64,000 bases of DNA, taken from positions 1 through 64,000 of the forward strand of contig JAENRP010000054.1 of assembly GCA_024741835.1 (NCBI GenBank). Reading direction: 5' to 3'. The notes beneath the pieces were generated by a model. That model ran no database searches. It was not told the origin of the DNA and was given only the letters and a program-made list of their open reading frames with translations. Below, one piece after another: positions 12,901-24,474 of this stretch. The DNA comes from Diplocarpon mali. Lineage: Eukaryota; Ascomycota; Leotiomycetes; Helotiales; Drepanopezizaceae. A program made the translations under genes and the position numbers. How positions within the stretch are numbered: the first letter of the stretch is position 1; each line of letters starts with the position of its first letter.

Positions 12901-14471
12901 AGTTAGGTTAGCTTCCTTTATATCTTCTAAGATATTAATCTTACCTATAAAAGGGCACTCGGTCTTATAGTAACTAGTTTTACTATAGGTCTAGCAGATG
13001 ACTTACTTAAAGGGTAAAGCAAGAGAACTAGCCTTAGCTAGCAGGTCTTAGCGAAAAGGGGTAGTAGGCTTTAGGGCTAATAGCCTAAGAACTTAGGTAG
13101 TACTTTTAGCGCTTAAACCGCGAGCGGTCTTATTAAGAAGCGAACCGGATATCTTTTAATATAATGCCAAAGTCGCCTTACTTCCAATTAAAAGGTTAAG
13201 AAGTTGATTACTTTAACATTTAGCATTAAGGGCATTCAATTAGTTAACTATAATAGTATAGTCCTTCCCTTAAAAGGCCTTAGCTAAGGCGCAGGCTACT
13301 TTAAGCTAAAGGGTAATCTTATTCTATATAAAGAAGAACTACTTAAATCTTAAGACCTCTTCTTAAATCGCAGCTAATTAAAATCAGGCTTAAAACTAAG
13401 GGAAGGTTTCCTTAGAATAACCGGCTTCTCTTATATAGAGGTAATAGAAAGTAGATCGAAATAGGTCTACCTCTTAGCTAGTTAAAAAGTAACTACTTAG
13501 CAGTTCTACTATTTCTTAACAGTTTTAAAAAGGGTTAGTCTCCGAAAGGTACTAGGGTTTAAGGTACATTCAGGCTTATCCTATAGTAGATCCTTAAATA
13601 AGGGCTTAGTAAGCTCGCTTATTCGGATATAGGTTAGCATTAACTTATAATCAGTCTTAAACTAAAGCTAACTACTGCTTATATATTAAGAAGGTCCTAT
13701 TATTAAAAGGGGTGATCTTTTCAATCAGCTGAATTTTTAGCCGTTTTATATCTGTATCGACTTCCGAAGGAGGCTAAGACTTACTTTAACAAGGGTAGGT
13801 AGATTCTCGCTTAATAGTCTAATATATGCGCTAAGCCGTTTCTTAGCTTTAATAAGCTAAGGTCTTTAGGCTAGAGATAGCCTAAGCAATCCTGCTAATC
13901 TCGCTTTACAATTATCGATTAGATTAATCTTAGCATTATAAGGATTCCTCTAAACTTAAGACTATTCCTTATAATACATTCAGATTCAAAAAGTCTTATT
14001 TATCTTAATTGGCTTAGCTATAGTATTATAGTCTCTTACCCTTAGTAGTAGAAGAAGGTCCGGCCCTAGGGGCTAGGGTAAAGGTACTCCTTATAAAAGC
14101 TAGTTCCTTAAATGAACTAGGTATATTCTATATTTGCTAACTTCCAGCTAATAGGGAATTCATTTTACCGATTTTGATTTTAATAGTAATTCGGTCAAAA
14201 AGGGGTTCTATAGAAAAAGGGTTCTAATAGCATAATGCTCTCCTAACTTCTGCCTATAGCACTTTTACAAAAGGAGTAGTTAAGAAAATCCAGCTAATAA
14301 AAGCGTTCCTCAATTATACTAGTTAATAAGCTACACTTAAGCTCCCAGTTTGTTTAAGAGATCTCTAAGATCCTAACTCTACCGAAAGTCGAAACAACCG
14401 CGAATCGAATTTCAAAAGGGGTAGGATATTATTAAAAGCCGTCCCTGGCAAAGAAGAACTTCTTCGTTTAA
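9980..14471 (-). mobile_element. Gypsy element 2, reverse transcriptase and upstream remnant (right part)
   Basis: Minus-strand translation shows a degraded Ty3/gypsy reverse transcriptase: a KLDI..AFNRI-like segment near 11,550, a TTFRIRY-like stretch, and a catalytic box read as YLND at 11360-11371 (consensus YxDD). RNase H and integrase-zinc-finger material would lie to its left and protease/gag material to its right. The left edge abuts the target duplication of element 1, and the integrase continues at 1860-2971, so the two parts are one interrupted element. Near 14,440-14,471 a minus-strand CCAGGGACGG-type stretch could be its 5' untranslated region, which would make the LTR at 14472-14778 its 5' LTR. 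Confidence 0.75.
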
Positions 14472-14778
14472 TATAATAACACAGAACCGCCAAAGTGCAA
14501 GATCAAGTATAAGAGTAAGAAGTAGTATAAAAGGCATATTCTATAGGTCTAATACAAAGGAAACAAAGAAGTTAGGGAGCCCTCCTTAAGGGAGAGCCCT
14601 TCTTCCTTATATATATAAGCAGCTTAAGGCTCTTTATCCATTTATATAATATTATATAAGAATATCCTTTTGCACCTTTAGGGTCGATTCGAAAAAACCC
14701 TATATCAAATCGAGATTGCAAAACCTTAAAACGCCGTACTTCTAGGTAATTGCACTAAGTGGAGGTGCAGCCGTTACA
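14472..14778. repeat. RIP-mutated LTR, same family as the solo LTR at 60222
   Basis: About 307 bp from tataataacacag to gccgttaca. It aligns end to end with 60222-60527, which begins TGTAACGACGCAG and ends CGTTACA. Most differences are C-to-T or G-to-A in this copy, as RIP would give, although a few sites go the other way. The bases on either side (tttaa and aataa) do not form a clear duplication, so this is probably one LTR of a longer element. It could be the 5' LTR of element 2 on the left or the 3' LTR of element 3 on the right; the sequence does not settle which. Confidence 0.8.
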
Positions 14779-17700
14779 AATAAGAGTTTAATAGATTATA
14801 TGCGTATAGTGAGTAGGGAACGATAAATCGATAAAGGCTTTGGGCTAATGCCTTTAATAGATATTGAAAGGGGAGTATCCTAAGAACGAGATTTCCCTAG
14901 CGTTCACTTCGAATAGCACTCTTTACAGTTTTTCTTCAAATGAGCCTTAAGACTTAGCTATAGCTTATTAGAAGATGTCAACTGCCTTCTCTACCATTCC
15001 TATACTCTTCTTAAAGGCAGAAGGGGAGTTAGTCCATAGGACTCCCCTTTTCTTAATAAACTAGCGCACCTATTCTTTAAAATAGCTACTAAGGTCGACG
15101 TAGAAGCCGATAGGAATGCCCTTGATTTGAAAAAGCTTTTCTAAGCTTTAGATAATATAAGTAGAGCTAGGCGTAAGGCATAGGAACACTTAAATAAACC
15201 TAGAAAAGTAGTTAATAACTATTAAAATATGCCTATATTCCTCTAGCATACTAGGAAAAGGTCCGCAGAAGTCGGCGCCGAGAAGCTCTATCAGTCCTAA
15301 GACTACTACCCTAAAGAGAGGCTATAATCTTTAAGCAGGTTTATATTTTAAGCATTAGATATATCCTAAGATATATAAGGAGACGTCCTTTATTATAAAG
15401 GGCTAGTATACGTTCCTTAGCTTCCTAAGGGTAGTAGTAGAAGCGAAATGGCCTCCTTTATTATATGCAGCGAATAAAGCGTTAGAAATTTATCTAAGAA
15501 CTAGGTAAGTCATATACCTCCCTCTCTAATAATACCAAAGGGCATTGTTTTCCCACTTGTACTTAAGGCTCTTTTGCTAAAGTCTTCTCTTTCTCACCTA
15601 ATCCACTCCTTTGGGAAACTCTTAATAGAGTAGATATGCTATTACTTCCCTATACTAAGGGCATTATAAAAAGGCCTATAGAGCTTCCTATATCTTAGCA
15701 TCTACTATTAGGTTAGCATTTGCTAATAGATATATAATATCAGGAGTTATGGCCAATCTAGCTAAGATTCTTAAAAAGGGAGAAGTAGGTTAAAGGCCGA
15801 CATTTAACTCTGCTCCTACAACCTAGTAGAGAGCTACTATAAATAATATATCTTCTTCTTTATCCTTAGTATATCCTAGCACCTTTAAAGGGTAAAGCAT
15901 TTCCTATATAGCTCTTAGCTTTAAGTGTTCGTTCTTAAGCAGTAGGTCGGCGATATCTTAAAGTAGCTATTTATAGCCTCCCTTCCTATCTTTCTAAATC
16001 TAAATACTATTCCGATCTGCTGCTGCCTATATATATCCGTATTTCGAGTAGTCTCCCTTATTACAATTGTCCCTTAAAAAGATGGTTCTTAATAGGGCGT
16101 CTACAACCTTATTTCTCTTGCCTTTAATATAGGTGATTATAATATTAAGGAGGCGTAGCTTAGCGGCCTACTAAGCATAGATTCCTTCCTATATAAAGCT
16201 TAAACTTAAGAAAAAGGTAAGCGGCTAATAGTTAGTATAGATAATACTGGTTTTCTCTCCCTTAAGGAAATGGTAGTATTTCCAGCAGAATTCGACAATA
16301 GTTAGAAGCTCCTATTTATAAGTGCCGTACTACCTCTAAGTATAAGAAAAGGTAAAACTATTAAAAAGTATTAGTACTGCAGCAGACTCCCCTGCTTGAA
16401 TTTAAGTGATATAGCACCCTCTTACATAGCTACTTACGTCGGTATATATAAAGACCGGCTCTAATAGTATATAGCTAGATCATTCGATAACTGTAGAGCA
16501 ATACTCCTTAAGTAATAAGAAGGAGAGGGCCTTTACTTCTAACCACCTCTACTCTATTGCTCCTATTAGGCGGTTTAAAGGCCTTGCTATCTCTATAAAG
16601 TTCTTAATCCAATTCCAAGTGATCTATATAGCGCTTAAGAATCGTTGTACCTCTATTGCATTCTAAGGTATTAGCTAGAGCTTGATATTTTCCAATCTCT
16701 CTAACTTTATAATAGTCTTGCCTCTTGCTCTATATCAAATACCTAGGACTAGCACTTTAATTATAAAGAGGAAGCACTTTTTAAATAATAGCTTTAGCCT
16801 GGACTATAGGAGCCTAAGGAGGAGGTAATCGCATAAGAAAGCAAACGCCGCCTTAAAATCGGGGAAACCCCTAAAGATATCGTCTATATAGAACATTAGG
16901 CGTTATAAGCTAATACAGCTATCTGCGAAGATAGGAGAGAATAGAGAAGGCTTAGAATCATCCCTACCCTTAGCAATAGCTCTCTTAGATATAGGGATAG
17001 GACTAAAAATAAGCTTTATAAGTTTATTTATAGAAAATGCAGATAAGGCAGCCCCTTGCGGCATCCTTATAGGTTGTAACTAGTAATAACCAGGTATAGA
17101 AAAGGCGTAGAAATAGCAATAATCTAGGTCTAAGTTAACTGACTAGTACGCGTGCTTCAGATCTAGCTATATAAATAGCTAATACTAAGAATTACTTAAA
17201 TAATCAAAGCATTTAAATAAACTGATTATTATATAACCTAGTATAATCTCCTTAATCTAGGAATAATCGAAGGTGACCCTATACTCTCCTATAGATGCTT
17301 TGCTCTTTAAGCTCTTCTCGACTAAGTATAGGTAAGAGTTCCAGTCAGAAAGTCGGTTATTAGTAAGAAAGGTGCTCTTAAATATTCTACAGTCTATTCC
17401 TTTAGTAATCGTCTTATTTAGCTACGCTAGCTTGTAAGGGTTATACCTCCTTATAGTATTATTAGCTACTAGGATGGCATCTGCCGGGATTCAGGCTCAA
17501 TAGGTATAAAGGTTAATATAGGGAATATCAGTGAGTCCATTAGAATTGACCGCTTTATAAGTGTATAGAAGCTGCTAAACCTCTTACAATCGGTTGCTTA
17601 AGATCCTAGGCCTAAAGGTCATTTTACAGCCTTCTAGCCATTCCTCAAGGCTGCTTTTAAGAGGCTATTCTATTAGGAGCCTTTTTACTCGTCGATCAAT

Positions 17701-20700
17701 TGGGAAATTAGGTATAAAGGTCTTCTTATTATCATAGCTTATCAAAAGCGATAAATATAATTATGCAAATAGTTTCTATAAGCTTTCGAGTTGGATTCTT
17801 CTGCTCTTAGGTCCTAATTCTTCCCTTTAGTTATGCGAAGACTTAGCACTCCCTTTCCTTATTATATTTTAACCCTTTACCAGCTTGAACAAAGCTTTTA
17901 AAGCTGGTGTAGATATCCCTTCCTATTTCTCCTTAGCCTTAGAACGGTCTCCTACCTCCTTAGTCTTCTTTAAAGCTAGTAGATCAGCTATCTAAAGCGA
18001 TAGGCAGTTCCTTACTATAGCTGAGTTTAGCGCCTTCTTAAGGCGTCGCCGATGATTTAAAAACCCTATTCATCTTTAGAGTTAGTATCGCTTTTAAAGC
18101 TACTATTGCTTTTAGAATCTATCGTAGAGATATCCGAGTCTTTAAGCGCAAGCTATACTATTAGGTTCTTAAAGGGCGTCTTCTGCAGCTTTACCTTTAG
18201 ATAGAGTAATAAGTTCAGCCTTAGGCTAGGAGTGAATTACAGTCCTATAATAGTAACTGGCTTTTCTCTTAGTATATTCCCTCTAATAGTAATTTCGCTT
18301 TTCTAGATATTCAGTTTTGCATTAACCATATATAGCCAAGGTAGACCTAAAAGGAGAGATAGCTTAGTTTTCTTCAAAGGGCTATTTGATCTTAAGAAGG
18401 AGTCCACCTTACGCCAGATGCCTTAAACTCTAATCTCGAATAATATATAGCTAATCAAGTCATATATCTCCCTATCTGCAGTACTATAGGTTACCTTTAA
18501 GTAGCCTTTTGAATTAAGGGAACGCTCTATTAGATTAAGAGCCTTCTTAAGTCTTTGAGAAGTAAGTAAAATATCACTGCCTTAATTAATAGCACTTATA
18601 CTAATAGGCAAATCTACCACTATTTCTTCCTCTCCCTCTTTCACTCTAATCGATATAGGTACTTTCTAGGCCTTCTTATTAGGGTATACGCTAGGCAGGA
18701 GCTTTATAAGGTTTAACTAAGTAGCTGATAGTAAGGGGGGCTCAGTGCCCTTAAGTGCTACTCCTAGGAAAGTAGCCTTCTTCTGCCTCTTTTAATTCTA
18801 ATAGGTAGAGAGATTGCGAAATTGCTTTAATACTTCTAAAGATAGTTGAAATAGATTAAGCAAATTTATTAAGATCTTAAATCCTTTTGCCAGCTTAATA
18901 TAGTTAATAGGGCTATCGCCCTTTTGCCCTACGATCTCTTATAAATAGCAAAGCTTCTTCTCCCTATAGGTTGCCTTCTTCTTTCCAATAGGGTCTGCGC
19001 CAGCTTGCTTCCCTTAAGGTTATCTTCTAAGTTCCGCCTAGGTGGTATTATCTAATAAACTAGCTATTTGTACTCTCTTCCGAACCCCTTTCCCATTTGC
19101 TAAGAAGGAGGTAGCTTAAGGAGGTACATCTTCTTTAGTATTATACGTAGCATCTTAATATTTAACACCTTTTACCTCTACTAGGTTAGAGATTAAGGTA
19201 GGTTCATTAACATCCTCTACTACCGCTCTTTTGGATTTATTAAACTCCTTTAGTGATATCCTTATTTTAAGATCTACTTTAATAGGTGCGGATACAGGAG
19301 TAGCATCCCTACCTATTTTATAAGAGCCTAAGGGACGACTGCTATCGGCATATCTTCTATAATTATAATATTTCCCTTTTTTTATATAAATCTTAATATA
19401 ATGCACTAATATAGTAGATTTAAGGAAGACAATCGACCTAAGGTAGGCCTTTTCCTATAAAGTTAAAGGCGGCTGTATGCATTTATCCTTATAGTAACTA
19501 TACTTACTGCACTTAATATATAAAGGTCTGTCTTTAGTTCTATTCTATATCTTCGATCAGTTGATAAAGGGATTAGATAAGTCGGATGCTAGTTTTAAAG
19601 CGTACTATTAGTAGAGAGGTGCTTTGCTATTACTATTATAATCCAACCCCCCTTTCTATTCTAGGTTAGGATTCGGAGTTATCCTTTTCTAAAGGTCTCA
19701 ATAGTTGCTTTGCTAGCTTTAGGCATTATACTTAAGACGCCCTCCTCGAATTGGGTAGGTTAAAGGCAGTGCTTGACGAAAAATAGCTAGGTTCTTTAAT
19801 ATAGGTTTAAAGACTAGAGGAGGTTAATACCCTCTTATCATTATAGCTAGTGCTAAGCATTATCTTCTGGTATCTTCTTTAATAATAGGAGCATAGTTCC
19901 TATTATCTAAGAAGGCTAAGGCAGATTGAACTAAAACCCTTAAGCAGTTCTCTATATAGGATTCCAAGCGCTTATAATATTATTGCTTCTCGATCTTAGC
20001 CTCGATTTTCTCTTAGGCCTTAAGAGCGGACTGCGATAAGCAAAGGGTATTATAGGCCCTCTAAAGGTATAGAAGCAGTAGGACGTTATTACTTAAAGCG
20101 TAAGATCTAAGCTTATTATCATATACTCCTTATACAAAGGCCGATATAATAGACTTAAGAATATACCGGTTTAAGTCCTTTTATAAGGGCATAGGGGATA
20201 AAGGGACGTTCCAATCGAGGTCCTTACCGCCAGTTTTCTTTAGCAATACAGCAGTCCTTTAATAGTAAGAGGCTAAGTTCTTAAGTAGGCCTTGCTAAAG
20301 ATTAGCCACCTCTATTATAACGTCTAGCTCTTTTATAGGATTATCCTTATTTAAAAACTAAGTCTTTAGCTATTCGATTACCTCCTGCCTATCTTCTTTA
20401 ATAATAGTAATTCTATTGGCTATAATACTCTTCATCTGCTAATTAGATCTAAAGCAGTAAGAAGCCTCTCCCTTAAGTAGGATAGAGATAGCTCTTAAGT
20501 AGATTATAAAAGGAGGTAAGAACTATCCATCTACCTTAAAGTCGTAGTTAAGTCTATTAAGCCATAGCTCTGCTAGCATTTCTCTATTATAGTCCTTGCA
20601 CCTCTCGAACTTAGGCATCTTTTAAAAGTATATAGCTATTAAGGGCAGTTGTTAGCTTAATTTAAGTAGGCTAGGTAAAGAGGAGCACTAGGTATTCCTT

Positions 20701-21440
20701 TATTTAATAGTAGCCTCAAAGAAGTCCTGGTTTATAAGGCAAAACGGAGGCAAGACACTTTCCTTATGCTATAAGTCTCCTTATATAATAGTAAGGGAGA
20801 ATAGAGGCGTGCTTAAGTCTAAATTAGATAGGTCTATTAGTAAGATGCTTCTCTAGCGGCCTTTATACCTTTAAAGTAGAAAGGTATTATTATTATATAT
20901 ACTCTCTTTATAGTCCCTTTAAGCCTTTTATAAGATTTCTAAATAGCTAGGACTTATTAAGAGCTTTAGTAGTTCTATTAAAGAGGAAGGAACGAGTATT
21001 CCTAAAGCTAGTCCTAAGGTAAAGGGTTGGTTATCTGCTCCTTCCTTATAAGGTTCGGGTAGATATATAGAATTTTCCAGCTGCAGAGTCGATAACGCCT
21101 ATTAAAGGAGAGCTTTAAGGCAAGACTCTTGCTTATTATACTCTTATACTAATTATATTATTCCCTTTTTCTTACTCTTATAGATATTCCTCTTCAATTG
21201 CTTATTCTAGCGTATTAGTTACTAAATCTTCAAGTATATAGATAATAGGGGTATCGGACGTATCTCTAGTCTTCTTTACGTCTTAACTCGGTTTTAAAAA
21301 GGGTCTAAGTATTAGTCTACTTAATCGAATAGAGATGAGAAAGCTTACTACACCTCCTTATATAAGTCACTAAACGTAAAGGTAGTAGTACCTTAGAAAA
21401 GGGGGAAAAGGTTATTATATTAGGTATGGTATAGTTCTGG
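14779..21440 (-). mobile_element. RIP-mutated gypsy-like retroelement (element 3)
   Basis: Minus-strand remnants occur in gypsy order. A protease-region LLLGLPWLYMVNA-like stretch lies at about 18320-18362. A reverse transcriptase MPQGAALSAF-like segment is near 17,060 and an intact FYIDDIFRGFPDF-like catalytic box has YIDD at 16879-16890. RNase H-like sequence follows at about 16,000-16,500, and an integrase LGADFCGPFPS..YFSRF-like core lies at about 15,170-15,320. Stops interrupt every frame. The family differs from elements 1 and 2 in its motif wording (YIDD, QGAALSA). No second LTR was recognised at the right end, where the element stops at the jump to GC-rich DNA, so it may be truncated. 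Confidence 0.72.
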
Positions 21441-22102
21441 GTTTTATCCTCCTTGCACTAGTGTCCACGTGACTATTCTAGCCCATTTAGGACTGACACT
21501 CCACAGGAGCGTCGCCACCGCTCTGCTGCGAGAGCGACTCCCGACTCTTTGTTTTTTTGATCATAATTTCGAGCGCGAAGGTTCAATACGAAAATCGCCA
21601 CGGCTCGTACTCTGCCATGGGATTTTGTCGGAATCTAAAGGGGTGTACTGCTTCAATGTACCAGAGTAACGAGACAGGTCAGCCAGCAGCGTAGAACAAA
21701 ACAGCTGTACCACCGCCTCTGACGGGTACACTTTGAAACCACAGTTTCGAGTATCAATCTGGAGAGCTACACGATGCCTGACCCCCCGTAGTCGACGCGA
21801 GGGAAAATGAAAAGACGGCCTACTTCTGTTATTTCTGGAGGGTTTGAGGCGTTCGCTTATTTCTCCAAATAGAGTCCCTCCTTGTCAGTGCATTTGGTGC
21901 CCTAGCTCGGACTCACTGTACTCGAAATCAGAAACCAGGCTGGCAAGCTAGCTGGCTTCCCGCGGCCTGCGCGGCCATCTCGAGTTTGGGCACCGAGGTT
22001 GTGGTGGTTCGGACGTCCGTCTCAAGCAGAGACCCGGCAGCCGAGGTGCCGCGGCTTTCGCTCCAAGTTGATTCTCGTCCCGAGAGACGAGATCCCGAGT
22101 AA

Positions 22103-23371
22103 CCGCGGCAGTCGACTGCGACTTGCAACAGGATATGAAAATGTAACCCCGGATCGTCCGAATTCCTGCTCATTTGTCATCTCGCACTGCGCAGGCGTAA
22201 GCTGGAGCCGTTGACCCAGCCCCCGGCGAGTCGCGACTAGCCCCGCGAGTAACGCCCCTGGACGTATTGTATAACTCGAATATTAGCCCGCGGGGCAAGA
22301 CGACCAGGCACCGGACAACCGCGGCAATGCATTGCGATGCGCAACACAATCTCAGAAGAAGTGGCCTAGATCTCTCACGTCCTCTGAAGTCCAACTGTGA
22401 GAACTGCGTACGCGGAGCTTCGAACTCGAACAGGACAACAGTGCCGCGTACTAAACTGCTATCGCTTGTCCGTGGTCCAGATACGAACGAACGTCTGTCC
22501 CAAGAATTCGTACCTGGTGTTCGCGGCCATGGACTGCGGCAGGCAACGAAATCACAAGATATCGGGCCTGGACCTCTAATTCCCGATTCCTGTAACCTGG
22601 ATCTCGGCTGACGCGGATCTCGGTTGACGCGGGTCTCGGTTGACGCGGGTCTCGGCTGGCGCGGGTCTCGGCTGGCGCGGGTCTCGGCTAGCACCGCCCA
22701 GCAAGCTAGTATCACCCGCGACTAGCTCTGAGAACGAAACAAAACAGCTATCCCGAGTGCACCACCCGAGAACCGCGGCAACGAGGTGCGATGCCAGACA
22801 GAAGCGCCATATCAGACGGGATCGGGCCGGACAACTCAAATCTCGGCTGCCTACGGGCAATGCCCGGGATCCAGTCGAGGTACGCAGATAGCGTTCGGAT
22901 CTCCTCGGACCACTTGGGAACAACCCGAGGCCCGGACCGCGACTCGTATCTCATCCCAGGAGGTAGATACCGGCTAACCGCGGCAATGGCACGCGATGTG
23001 CAACAAAAGCGTATCATTTTCGCCCAGATCTCCTGCATCCAGACTGTGTAGCAGGCCAAGGATAAACCTGAGTCGACGACGTTCGGATCGCGCGGTCCAA
23101 AGCCACCCTTGCTCGTCACCGTGCGCTTACAACCGTGTAACGAGTAGACTGCTCCGAGGATATATACCAGACACCCGCGGTATCGGAATGCGATGTGCAA
23201 CAAAGCCTTGCAGATAACGAGGCTTGATCTCTTGTGTTCAGTCCAGTACCAAGCCCGGAACAAACCTGGGCAGACGACGTGGGTATCGCGCGCGCTGCAA
23301 AGCCACTCCAACCTCGGTCTTGCGCTTATAACAGATATCCTGCTCCGAGGACCCATACCGGACACCCGCGG
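22103..23371. repeat. Degenerate tandem repeat, unit about 200 bp
   Basis: A CCGCGG-type anchor, usually followed within about 20 bases by gcgatgNgcaacaa, recurs at 22103, 22319, about 22521, 22773, 22978, 23175 and 23366. Spacings are therefore about 216, 202, 252, 205, 197 and 191 bases. The long one contains the 16-bp minisatellite. Between anchors, adjacent units share further blocks, for example cgacgacgttcgg/cagacgacgtggg, tgcgcttacaac/tgcgcttataac and ctgctccgaggatat/ctgctccgaggaccc. The units are too diverged to be recent copies. Confidence 0.75.
22602..22692. repeat. 16-bp minisatellite, about 5.7 copies
   Basis: Units of the form tctcggYtgRcgcggR follow one another without gaps: tctcggctgacgcgga, then two of tctcggttgacgcggg, then two of tctcggctggcgcggg, then a partial tctcggctagc. 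Base changes spread in pairs of neighbouring units, as expected of slippage or unequal exchange. It lies within one unit of the 200-bp array. Confidence 0.92.
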
Positions 23372-23544
23372 CTCGGCAACACAATCCTACAATCCCACGC
23401 CGGGAACCAGTGAAGGCGAGTAGCGTTCTGATCATGCAATCTCGTGCCACACATAGTAGACTCGGTTGCGCCGGGACGTACACACGATGCCGCAAGACAC
23501 ACACCGGCGGTAACTGCAGCAAAGACTTGCGAGAGGCCAGAGGC

Positions 23545-23581
23545 AAGAGAGAGAAGAAAAGAAGAAGAAGAAGAAGAAAGA
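23545..23581. repeat. Polypurine (GAA)n tract
   Basis: A 37-base purine-only run containing consecutive gaa triplets lies at the right end of the GC-rich block. It gives lysine/arginine-rich or phenylalanine-rich spurious open frames on the two strands. Confidence 0.85.
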
Positions 23582-23800
23582 TACGACAGATCGCAATCTC
23601 TGCCCCACCCTCCACGTCCCGGATAATCTCGAGCGTACTGAGAGAAATCCTCGAGGGCGGCGTCTGATAGTGCCACACTGCTGCTCGAAGCGATAGCTCC
23701 TGACTCCAGCCAGGCATCGACCAAACACCCCGACAGAGACAAGACCTTGCCGACACATCCCATCCCATCCGCAACAAAACCTTCAGAGGGGAGGTACTGG

Positions 23801-24474
23801 TGCGTACCCCCGTGTAGATTTCACACGCGTGACGATCTCACTCCCAGAGAGCCGGTGGTCGTTCTCGGGGGGAGAGAAAGGGCCTGGTGACCCATTGCGT
23901 GCTAGGAAGCCCTTTCTCGTAATCATTGACTGGCCTTGGACGCAGAGGGCCGCAAGAGATGGAGTCCCGGCCGGCAGACTGGGGTGAGGTAGATTTCGGT
24001 CTCCTTGAGGGGTTTCCCGGATGTGAGTACGGGGGTTTGATCATGGCAGTGCAGGGCGCTGGTGGCCCGGCAGGATGCAGCGTAAGTGGTTCGACGGAGA
24101 GGAGCTGCAAAGTACCGGAAACCATTCAAAAGATCCAGGAAAAATGTGCATGGATTGCCGTCCCACGCCACTCGGTATTGGGTTGCGAGGAGCTGAGCAT
24201 TATCCAGCTCTGATGCCCGGAGTGGGCCGCCAAAAACAAAGTCTCGCTGAGTGTGGCTGCTTCGACAACAGATCCAACGGACGGGTTAATCGTCCAGTAC
24301 AAATCTCAGATGTCCTCACCATGTGACATTGCAAATCANNNNNNNNNNNNNNNNNNNNACAATAAAACACGTCTCGCTGGAATTGTCATAAATCTCCATT
24401 TCAATACAAAAATAACACAAGGCCACTCCGAGCATGTATCCCGCTCTTTCTATATGCGCTATCTAAGTCAATCG
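23801..24474. other. Stretch downstream of the SLY41-like gene, no gene seen
   Basis: Mixed-composition sequence between the GC-rich block and the stop codon of the SLY41-like gene, interrupted by an assembly gap. Overlapping frames of about 80-95 codons exist on both strands (23838-24213), but none shows a domain, a codon pattern or a splice structure that I can support. The right end should contain the 3' untranslated region of the minus-strand gene. Confidence 0.5.
24339..24358. other. Assembly gap (20 N)
   Basis: A run of 20 undefined bases. It marks a scaffold join or an unresolved repeat between the repeat-rich left part and the gene-rich right part, so distances and contiguity across this point are uncertain. 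Confidence 0.99.

Larger units (their letters stand above)
21441..23800. repeat. GC-rich, apparently non-coding block next to the AT-rich island
   Basis: Composition switches abruptly near 21,440-21,460 from RIP-type AT-rich to strongly GC-rich sequence. Open frames occur on both strands and in overlapping frames here, which is what GC-rich DNA gives by chance. None shows a recognisable domain or a consistent gene model. The core is a degenerate tandem array (see 22103-23371) with an embedded minisatellite. It is not RIP-mutated, although it lies beside heavily mutated repeats. I see no gene that I can support. Confidence 0.65.

Noticed and set aside
14467..14783. 14472 LTR as a solo insertion with target duplication
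   Set aside because: The flanks tttaa and aataa do not match well even allowing RIP transitions, so I leave it as an LTR of a neighbouring element.
22170..23777. Several overlapping 100-205-codon frames on both strands in the GC-rich block
   Set aside because: They overlap in conflicting frames, are Arg/Ser/Pro-rich as any GC-rich sequence would be, and follow the tandem repeat rather than a protein domain.
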